64,000 nt of DNA from positions 2,600,501 through 2,664,500 of the forward strand of contig JAUCFP010000006.1 of NCBI GenBank assembly GCA_030348385.1, written 5' to 3'. The notes below the pieces were generated by a model. The model was given only the letters and a program-made list of their open reading frames with translations, searched no databases and had not been told where the DNA came from. Position 1 is the stretch's first letter, and the number at the start of each line of letters is the position of its first letter. Shown here in pieces: positions 58,221 through 64,000 of this stretch. Both the position numbers and the translations under genes were made by a program. Origin of the DNA: Cytobacillus sp. NJ13. Lineage in GTDB: Bacteria > Bacillota > Bacilli > Bacillales > Cytobacillaceae.

Positions 58221-59453
58221 TTACATAAACCCGGAAAACCACAGTCCGAGTACGGTTCCGACATAGTTGCCGATGATATAGCCTAGTGTTCCGACAACGA
58301 GTATCGGTCCGATCAGATCCTTCCAGCCTTTGGCGATGGCCATGGCGGCAGCGGTGGTCGGGCCGCCGACATTGGCATTGCTGGCCAAAAGGATTTCTTC
58401 AAGGTCATATTTTAATAGTTTGCCTGCAGTTAAAGATACGGTCAGGTTCACTACGACGATAATGAACACAAACACCAGCAGCAGCGGGGCATTTTCGATA
58501 ATCAGAGGGATCGATGCCGGGATGCCGATCACGACAAAGAACAGGTAAATCAGGAATGTGCCTATTTCCTGGCTTCCGTTAATAGTCTCGAAGTATCTCG
58601 GGAACATGGCCAGAGCAAGAAACGTCAGAGTGGTCAGCATCAAATACTTGTCTCCAAACAGCCCATTTACGAGATTGATAAAGAAAGAAACGTCATCCCC
58701 GGAAGGAATGGCTGCGTCCAGGAATTCAGCGATTTTAAAAGAAACAATCACAAGCAAAAAGGCTGTTCCAACGGATAACGCGATATCCTTTAAGGAGATG
58801 TCCTTCCGCTTCCAAAAGCTTTCCGCAAGTGTCTTCCCCTCTTCTCCTATACTGCCGCTTTCCACCTGGTCTACATGCGGCGTTTTAAACCGGCGCCGGA
58901 AAAAACCAATGGCTGGTACCATCATCAAAACGACGAAATAAATCGCCATCATTAAATTATCGGCGACAACTGCGGCGGAAACCATTTCTCCAGGCGTCTC
59001 GAATTTTGCCGCCATTGCAGCGAAGTTTACTCCGCCGCCAATATAGGACGCGCTGAGCATCGCACCAAGTTTATCAAGGACAGGTATATGATCTTTCAGC
59101 AAGAAGAAGCTGATGATCACCCCTGCCACTGTCCCGATGGAGCTGATTAGAAAGATAATCAGCAGCCGGCCGCTTTCCTGCCAGATTCTATTAATCTTCA
59201 CATGAAAAAGAAGCAATGGGATCGCAAGCGGAATGATAAAAGTCCAGACTGCATCGTAAACAGGCGATGCTGTCGGAATAATGCCGGTATTGGATAGAAT
59301 GATGGCGCCAATCAGGGCAACAATCGCTCCTGAAATTTTTGCTGCCCAGCTGTATCGCTGCTCCAGATAGATGCTTGCCGAAGCCCACACCACAATAATT
59401 CCCCATAGGGTTACATAATCATCGGCTTTAATAAGTGTCTGCTCCAATAGCAT
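58221..59453 (-). CDS. DUF819-family membrane protein (YjcL-like)
   Basis: The 410-residue protein has about ten helices, including SASYIGGGVNFAAMA and NANVGGPTTAAAMAIAKGW, typical of the DUF819 family (B. subtilis YjcL). The pairs of Gly-rich loops suggest a transporter of two inverted halves, but no substrate is known to me. ATG 59453 has GGAGG only two bases away; TTG six bases later has better spacing, so the real start may be 59447. It stands alone, with a repeat and the divergent ABC pair on its other side. Confidence 0.8.
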   Translation of the reverse strand: MLLEQTLIKADDYVTLWGIIVVWASASIYLEQRYSWAAKISGAIVALIGAIILSNTGIIPTASPVYDAVWTFIIPLAIPLLLFHVKINRIWQESGRLLIIFLISSIGTVAGVIISFFLLKDHIPVLDKLGAMLSASYIGGGVNFAAMAAKFETPGEMVSAAVVADNLMMAIYFVVLMMVPAIGFFRRRFKTPHVDQVESGSIGEEGKTLAESFWKRKDISLKDIALSVGTAFLLVIVSFKIAEFLDAAIPSGDDVSFFINLVNGLFGDKYLMLTTLTFLALAMFPRYFETINGSQEIGTFLIYLFFVVIGIPASIPLIIENAPLLLVFVFIIVVVNLTVSLTAGKLLKYDLEEILLASNANVGGPTTAAAMAIAKGWKDLIGPILVVGTLGYIIGNYVGTVLGLWFSGFM

Positions 59454-59537
59454 TTCCTCCTTTTTACAGTATCACTACTACTCATATTAGCCCTATCTCT
59501 TTTAAAATTCAAAATATTCAAATCGTCGTGAAGCAGT

Positions 59538-59567
59538 TTCGACAAAATTCGGGTGGTGCCTGTCACC
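59538..59567. repeat. 30-bp repeat TTCGACAAA...GGTGCCTGTCACC, copy 2
   Basis: It matches the copy at 40200 at all but one of 30 positions. GGTGCCTGTCACC at 59555-59567 equals an outer arm of the 49-bp hairpins. It lies between the DUF819 and ABC ATPase genes. Confidence 0.8.
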
Positions 59568-59653
59568 AAAATTTTCTTTTTACTTTTTTGAAGCCGAAAG
59601 TGCTGTTTCGTACGTCTAGATTGCAGACACTTTTTTAGAAGGAAGGTTATTGC

Positions 59654-60343
59654 GTGATAGAAGTTAGAGAATTAAGCCATGCTTTTGAGATTGGCAAAAA
59701 AGAAAAGAAGACGGTTATACCTGTATTGGAGGATGTTTCTTTTTCAGTGGAAAAAGGCGAGATTGTCACGATTGTGGGCAGGAGCGGATCCGGAAAGTCG
59801 ACGCTTTTGAATATCATCAGCGGTTTTATTAAGCCAAAGCATGGAGAGGTCTGGATTCATGGTGAAAAGGTCAGTGACTATAACGAAGGCAAATTCGCTA
59901 ATTTCCGCCTGGCGAATCTCGGATTCATTTTCCAGAGCTTTCAGCTGATTCCGAGCATGACGGCTTACCAAAATGTCGAGCTCCCTCTCATTCTCAAAGG
60001 AGTGGCTGAAAAGGAAAGACAGCAGAAGACGGAAGAGACGTTAAAGCGGGTAGGTCTTATCGAATATAAAGATCATTATCCAAGTGAGCTTTCCGGCGGG
60101 CAGCAGCAGCGGGTCAGCATCGCCCGGGCGCTTGTCGTGAATCCTCCCCTCATTCTGGCTGATGAACCGACAGGCAGCCTGGACAGCGAAACAGAAAATG
60201 AGCTGCTGCAGTTCATTCAAGAGCTGAACCGCGATCTGGGCATTACGTTTCTGATTATTACGCACGACGAAAAGGTGGCAGCCATCGGCCATAAGACAAT
60301 TGAAATCACAGATGGAAGGGTTATGGAGGGTGTGTTGGCATGA
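59654..60343 (+). CDS. ABC transporter ATP-binding protein (MacB/LolD type)
   Basis: The 229-residue ATPase has Walker [10 protein letters not shown], signature [15 protein letters not shown], Walker [14 protein letters not shown] and the H-loop ITHDEKVA. It energises the permease encoded next, with a four-base overlap (start 60340). MacB/LolD-type pairs of Bacillus (such as YknY or BceA relatives) export peptides or lipoproteins. GTG 59654 has AGAAGGAAGG upstream. No histidine kinase pair is near, as Bce systems have, so its job is open. Confidence 0.9.
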   Translation: MIEVRELSHAFEIGKKEKKTVIPVLEDVSFSVEKGEIVTIVGRSGSGKSTLLNIISGFIKPKHGEVWIHGEKVSDYNEGKFANFRLANLGFIFQSFQLIPSMTAYQNVELPLILKGVAEKERQQKTEETLKRVGLIEYKDHYPSELSGGQQQRVSIARALVVNPPLILADEPTGSLDSETENELLQFIQELNRDLGITFLIITHDEKVAAIGHKTIEITDGRVMEGVLA

Positions 60344-61677
60344 ATTTAAAAGATCAATTCAGATTTGTAAGGCAAAATATGAAAAAGAATAAAACAAGGC
60401 TGTTTATGACGATTTTAGCCACAGCGATTGGATGTACCTTTCTGATTGTGCTGGCATCGGTCGGATTCGGGCTTCATAAATCGATCATCCAGGATGTAAT
60501 GGAAGACAGCCTCGTAACGGAAATCCAGGTTCACGGCAAGGAAGCGGGCGAAGGAAATTTCCAGGGCATCAAAGATGAAGATATCAAACATTTTCAAGAA
60601 ATCACCGGGGTAAAAGCAGTCACCCGCAGGCAATCTCTGCAGCAAAGCCCGATCTTTAAAACAGAGGATTATTCCGCTCAATCAGAAGCCGTTTCGGCCT
60701 ATTTTCCGGAAGAAGTGAAAGCAGGATTCGAACTTTCTGAAGGTAGACTCCCGGAAAAAGAGAATGAAGTGGTGGTTGGCTCCTCCTTTGCGGAAGGTCT
60801 GTCTCTGGAGCCGAAAGAAGGAGAAAACGCCTTTAATGAGGACGGATCTATAAAAGAAGAATATGCCTACAAGGGTGAGTTAGTCGGTAAGACGATTGAA
60901 ATGGAAGTGGTCAAAATGGAGGATGGCAAAGAAATCAAACAGTCCATTCCCCTTACCATAACCGGGGTCACGAAGAAGCCTTCTAAAGAGTGGATGCAGA
61001 TCCGCACGGTCTTCATTTCCGAAGACATCTTTAAAGAAGTCGAAGCTTTCACCGGCACACCTGGCGGAAACCCGGAGCTGATTGAAGGAACGCCCGAGGA
61101 TACTGGAAGGATTTACGACACTGTCAGCCTTTACGCTGAAGATGTCGAGGCTGTCACAGGTATCAATGACCAATTGAAAGACGGCAATTATATGGTTTAT
61201 TCCATTGTGAACGAGATGAAGCAGATCAATATGGTTTTTACGATTCTAAAAATCGGCCTTCTCTTCATCGGAACCATTGCTTTGATCATTGCCTCCATCG
61301 GAATTTATAATACGATGACGATGGCTGTTACGGAGCGCGCCCCCGATATCGGGATCATGAAAGCGATCGGCGCCCATCCGAAAACGATTAAGCGGATCTT
61401 TGTCCTTGAAAGCAGCTATATCGGTCTGCTTGGCGCTCTGTTTGGCACGATTGTTGCATATGGAATCAGCTATGCGGTCAACCTGGCCCTTCCTCTCGTG
61501 CTGGAAAGAGTATTTGAGGAAGCTCCGCCTGAGGGCCTCATGCTTTCCTACATTCCTTGGTCCCTGACACTGATCAGTGTGGCGATTTGTCTGACAGTCA
61601 CCATCTTCTCCGGCTGGCGTCCGGCCAAGCGCGCGACACAAGTGGATGTGCTTAAAGCGATGAGACGGGAAGTTTAA
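60340..61677 (+). CDS. ABC transporter permease (MacB/FtsX type)
   Basis: The 445-residue protein has an N-terminal helix (about residues 20-42), a large extracytoplasmic MacB-PCD domain (about 45-285; FELSEGRLPEKENEVVVGSSFAEGL in parts), and three C-terminal helices of the FtsX domain (about 300-330, 350-378 and 405-430) with MTMAVTERAPDIGIMKAIGA. This is the standard form of MacB-like exporters, with four helices. It pairs with the upstream ATPase and ends in a terminator at 61686. Substrate unknown. Confidence 0.9.
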   Translation: MNLKDQFRFVRQNMKKNKTRLFMTILATAIGCTFLIVLASVGFGLHKSIIQDVMEDSLVTEIQVHGKEAGEGNFQGIKDEDIKHFQEITGVKAVTRRQSLQQSPIFKTEDYSAQSEAVSAYFPEEVKAGFELSEGRLPEKENEVVVGSSFAEGLSLEPKEGENAFNEDGSIKEEYAYKGELVGKTIEMEVVKMEDGKEIKQSIPLTITGVTKKPSKEWMQIRTVFISEDIFKEVEAFTGTPGGNPELIEGTPEDTGRIYDTVSLYAEDVEAVTGINDQLKDGNYMVYSIVNEMKQINMVFTILKIGLLFIGTIALIIASIGIYNTMTMAVTERAPDIGIMKAIGAHPKTIKRIFVLESSYIGLLGALFGTIVAYGISYAVNLALPLVLERVFEEAPPEGLMLSYIPWSLTLISVAICLTVTIFSGWRPAKRATQVDVLKAMRREV

Positions 61678-61685
61678 TAGATAAA

Positions 61686-61719
61686 ACATCGCTGGTCTAA
61701 GCCGGCGATGTTTTTTTTT
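61686..61719 (+). terminator. Terminator of the ABC exporter operon
   Basis: ACATCGCTGG and CCGGCGATGT pair with one wobble around TCTAAG, then nine T. Confidence 0.85.
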
Positions 61720-62170
61720 ATAGCTTGAATGCTTCTTCGCGAACCTTCTGCAAAAATTCCTCAACCACTTTCAGGTTGTTTTTATTGCCGCCAAGCTTCA
61801 GCATGGCCCTTCCAACGAAGTTGCCCCCTTTATTTTCCCCTTCATAAATAAACCTGGTGTGGGAGTCATCGATTTTGACCAGCGTAAATGCGAGGGTGAT
61901 TTCAAAGGCCTTTCCCAATACAAAATGGATCTGCTTATGCTTTTTATCCTCTGTATCCTCATAAGCCAGTGTTTCGACAATATAAGTCTCCAGGCGATTG
62001 CCTTCTCTGTAGGTTTGCCTGTGCTTTGCCCCTGCTTCATTTTCCCTTTTTTCGATCAGGGTGTGCTCTTCGACCTTGGGCATGATTTTCTTTATGTGCT
62101 GGTCGGAAAACAAGCTCCATACCTTTTCAATATTCCTTTCAATCATGATTTCTTCTTTCCATTGAATCAC
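61718..62170 (-). CDS. SRPBCC-family (START-like) protein
   Basis: The 150-residue protein has the SRPBCC helix-grip fold: IMIERNIEKVWSLFSD, a long beta sheet (YIVETLAYE, IHFVLGKAFEITLAF, DDSHTRFIYEGE) and a C-terminal helix. Such proteins bind hydrophobic ligands in a pocket. Its GTG start 62170 overlaps the stop of the MerR gene (GTGA), so the two are co-translated and the MerR protein may respond to the same ligand. No enzyme motif is seen. Confidence 0.8.
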   Translation of the reverse strand: MIQWKEEIMIERNIEKVWSLFSDQHIKKIMPKVEEHTLIEKRENEAGAKHRQTYREGNRLETYIVETLAYEDTEDKKHKQIHFVLGKAFEITLAFTLVKIDDSHTRFIYEGENKGGNFVGRAMLKLGGNKNNLKVVEEFLQKVREEAFKL

Positions 62171-62511
62171 GATTCTTCCTCCTTCCCCGATTCCAAAAAG
62201 GCATCGATTTCTTCCATTTGACCTTGAAGCTCTTCCATCTGCTTCTCGATCAGCTTTCTTTTTTGCAGCAGCAATGCTTCAAGATTGGCGAAAGATTCAT
62301 CCTCCATAACGGAAATCATTTCCTGAATGGTAAAGCCTAATCTTCTAAGTTTTATTAAAAGGATAGCCAAAAAGCAGCTGCCGTCATCGTAATACCGGTA
62401 ATTATTATTGGGGTCAATAAAAGCGGGCTCCAGCAGCTTCACTTCCGCGTAATATCGCAATGTTTCCTTCGTTAACCCGGTCATTTCCGCAAACTCGCTA
62501 ATCTTGTACAT
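62167..62511 (-). CDS. MerR-family transcriptional regulator
   Basis: The 114-residue protein has the MerR DNA-binding domain (about residues 1-70; YKISEFAEMTGLTKETLRYYAEVKLL) with RYYDDGSC in the wing, then a helix pair (about 80-110) rich in Glu. It has no Cys metal triad, so it is probably of the small-molecule type. ATG 62511 has GGGAGG upstream. It is the first gene of a pair with the SRPBCC protein and probably regulates itself. Ligand unknown. Confidence 0.85.
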   Translation of the reverse strand: MYKISEFAEMTGLTKETLRYYAEVKLLEPAFIDPNNNYRYYDDGSCFLAILLIKLRRLGFTIQEMISVMEDESFANLEALLLQKRKLIEKQMEELQGQMEEIDAFLESGKEEES

Positions 62512-62586
62512 CGCTTCCTCCCTTATATCTTAAACTGTGGGGTGCACCACACAGTCAATCCATTATTTTCAGTGTACATGAAAAAA

Positions 62587-62612
62587 GCCTTAACGGCATT
62601 GTCCGTTAAGGC
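62587..62612 (-). terminator. Terminator overlapping the stop of the esterase fragment
   Basis: GCCTTAACGG and CCGTTAAGGC pair around CATTGT, with six T on the minus strand exit. The gene it closes has its stop codon inside the stem. Confidence 0.8.
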
Positions 62613-63079
62613 CTCTGGGTCATTATGGGCTCAGCACAAATCAATGCACGGCTTAAAGCGGCAGGCACGACAGAAATATGGTTTTCCCCCTCGGCGATAT
62701 CCAGCATGATATCAAGCCGCGAATCTTCCAGGCGGGTTAAACGCTCTGCCAGCTCTTTTACATCCTCCACCATGAATCGTTTTTCCTGAGCTCCGGCTGA
62801 AAAATAGATTTTAAGATTGCCATCTCTCAATCGGTCTATGCATTCCGATTCCAGCTCCAGAATACATTGCTGATTCCACCAAATTGAGGGGCTGCTGATC
62901 ATATAGCTATGAAAAGCTTCCTGCTTTGTAAAAAGCGCATGCAAGCCAAACAGTCCGACTAAGGAATGGCCGAAGAAGAGGTGCCTAGCGGGATCAGCCT
63001 CAAACGTATTATTCACCTTCGGCTCCAGTTCCTGTTCCATAAAATGCAGGAACTTTTCCGCTCCCCCGCTCTTTGCCAT
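62606..63079 (-). pseudogene. C-terminal fragment of an alpha/beta-hydrolase esterase (IroE/BesA-like)
   Basis: The frame gives 157 residues that match only the second half of a siderophore-type esterase: GGAEKFLHFMEQELEPKVN, then the nucleophile elbow FFGHSLVGLFGLHALF (GHSxG, the usual G after L replaced by V), and SPSIWWN and GENHISV for the acid-and-His end. A full enzyme is about twice as long. No ribosome binding site with good spacing precedes the first Met, and the upstream bases belong to the end of the DUF1836 gene. The N-terminal half is missing, so I call it a remnant. Confidence 0.7.
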
Positions 63080-63118
63080 GGCTCCCCATCCGCCCTCTAG
63101 TGGCGATGCTTTCCTGAC

Positions 63119-63820
63119 TTACCCATTTAAAAATAAGGTAGCTGTTACATATTTCTTTGTCAGCGACTTGTAGTAGGCCGATAAAACCGTCAGTGAAGCC
63201 GTTACAAGAATATTGGAAACGATGTCTTTCTGCTGATCAGTAAAATCCTGAAAACTCTCCAATGTTTTCAATGCTTCTTTTTTGATGCATTGTTCTGTCT
63301 GATCGTGCATGCTTTTTTCGGCACCATTGTGCTGATGAGCTTTTTCAAAAATGGACGCGTAGGCAGAATAAAAAGGGATCGGCTCAATCAGGTCGTCTGT
63401 GCGGTCATCCAGATCATTAAAAAGGAGAGCAAGAATTTTCCGGATCGAATCGAAGTCAAGGGTCGCTTTCAGATCCTCCACCATAAAAAGCATGGCAGCC
63501 TGGTCGGCCGAATATTTCTTGCCGAGCTGCGGACTGCCAATCAGGTCCTTCACATCCCGCTTCACCCAGTTTTGCACGGCAGTCGAAGATAGATGGGTAA
63601 ATTCGATCTGGTTTCCCAGTGCAACAATTTCATTGAGGGAAAAGCCGATTTTCTGCAAATCTGCCCGCAGCAATTTTTCAAATATAGCCGGCATTTTGGT
63701 ATCCAGAAAAGACTCCGTTGATATTCCTTTCTTTTCGTGAGCGGCCGCCCATGCCTGCTGGAGGATTTGTTTGGGGGAATGCCGCCCTTCCCCCTTCAGC
63801 GACAGAAGGAAATCAGCCAT
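63119..63820 (-). CDS. DUF1836-domain protein
   Basis: The about 233-residue protein has the DUF1836-type layout: a winged-helix-like middle (THLSSTAVQNWVKRDVKDLIG) and helices at the end (TDQQKDIVSNILVTAS). The sequence GKKYSADQAAMLFMVEDLKA is typical, as in YkrK-type Bacillus proteins. A DNA-binding role is suggested for the family from memory. ATG 63820 (MADFLL) has GAGGAAA upstream and is preferred to the longer TTG start. It lies upstream of the esterase remnant. Confidence 0.75.
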   Translation of the reverse strand: MADFLLSLKGEGRHSPKQILQQAWAAAHEKKGISTESFLDTKMPAIFEKLLRADLQKIGFSLNEIVALGNQIEFTHLSSTAVQNWVKRDVKDLIGSPQLGKKYSADQAAMLFMVEDLKATLDFDSIRKILALLFNDLDDRTDDLIEPIPFYSAYASIFEKAHQHNGAEKSMHDQTEQCIKKEALKTLESFQDFTDQQKDIVSNILVTASLTVLSAYYKSLTKKYVTATLFLNG

Positions 63821-63942
63821 GCTTTTCCTCGATAGCTGGAATAATTCCAAGATAATCAGCCCCTGCGTTCTCTTTTCGATGCTTTCATCCTAATGGTTTC
63901 AATGATAACAGTCAATGTCTATTTCCTTACCGCCTAGTTTTT

Positions 63943-63990
63943 ACTTGTCATTTTAATTAAAAAATTGTATTATATAGTCAGATGACAAGT
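63943..63990 (+). promoter_or_regulatory. Sigma-A promoter framed by an inverted repeat, for a gene beyond the right edge
   Basis: TTGTCA (63945-63950) and TATTAT (63968-63973) with a 17-base spacer fit a sigma-A promoter on the plus strand. ACTTGTCAT (63943-63951) and ATGACAAGT (63982-63990) form an inverted repeat across it, so a repressor might bind both halves. No gene start is seen before the window ends. Confidence 0.6.
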
Positions 63991-64000
63991 TCATATGAAC

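Noticed and set aside
1..64000. tRNA, rRNA or known riboswitch genes
   Set aside because: I saw no cloverleaf with conserved arms and no conserved aptamer core on either strand by eye.

Overview
The window looks like a stretch of chromosome from a spore-former of the Bacillaceae, most like Cytobacillus, Mesobacillus or Bacillus in the wide sense. The signs are strong AGGAGG-type ribosome binding sites, TTG and GTG starts, CcpA-type cre sites, an RsbR-type stressosome protein, a DctB/DctS/DctR/DctP dicarboxylate set, TreR/TreP-like genes, a SipS-type signal peptidase, a SwrC-like RND pump and an AadK-like adenylyltransferase. The genus is inference. I see no rRNA, tRNA, phage, plasmid or CRISPR locus.

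Layout. 0-9.9 kb: edge of an MFS gene with an ArsR-like regulator, an orphan histidine kinase, a phosphatase, a small membrane protein, signal peptidase, DinB and metallo-hydrolase proteins, a large unknown membrane protein, an RsbRD-like STAS protein and an MFS carrier. 10-15 kb: C4-dicarboxylate sensing and uptake (dctP-dctR-dctS and divergent dctB). 15-20 kb: an RlmI-like methyltransferase, a CoA-transferase with a LytTR regulator, and a CBS/ACT protein. 20-28 kb: a compact operon of TAXI-TRAP uptake system, GntR/FCD regulator, GlcD, GlcF and LhgO, best read as 2-hydroxyacid (perhaps 2-hydroxyglutarate) uptake and oxidation. 28-35.4 kb: GNAT, M20 amidohydrolase, a two-part DUF3100-type transporter, 3-hydroxyisobutyrate-dehydrogenase-like and aldehyde dehydrogenases, and a GAF/PucR regulator. 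35.5-39.7 kb: TreR, a trehalose-type PTS EIIBC and a GH63-like glycosidase in place of TreA. 39.8-43.6 kb: MazG-like, BenE, and a tightly packed four-gene set (ABM monooxygenase, helical protein, B12-binding protein, STAS protein). 44.6-50.9 kb: RND pump, a Cys/His/Lys repeat protein, a CBO0543-like membrane protein and a TipAS-type MerR. 51-54.7 kb: AidB-like acyl-CoA dehydrogenase divergent from a LiuR-like MerR and an acyl-CoA synthetase. 55.6-64 kb: AadK-like, nucleobase permease, DUF819, ABC exporter, MerR/SRPBCC pair, a truncated esterase and DUF1836.

The most unusual content is between genes. Three arrays with a 52-bp period (43.8-44.4, 54.8-55.2 and 55.2-55.5 kb) have different sequences but line up in one 52-bp frame, which points to a single diverged repeat family. 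Three more arrays (29.9, 50.9 and 58.0 kb) have a 20-21 bp period. Both periods are close to whole turns of B-DNA. The window also has three 49-bp perfect or near-perfect hairpins (one with a paired base change in both arms), two copies of a related 30-bp element, and three AAAGCGGAAGCGCC-type elements. Among genes, the B12-binding/STAS operon and the 36-bp-repeat Cys-rich protein are the best candidates for something not yet described.
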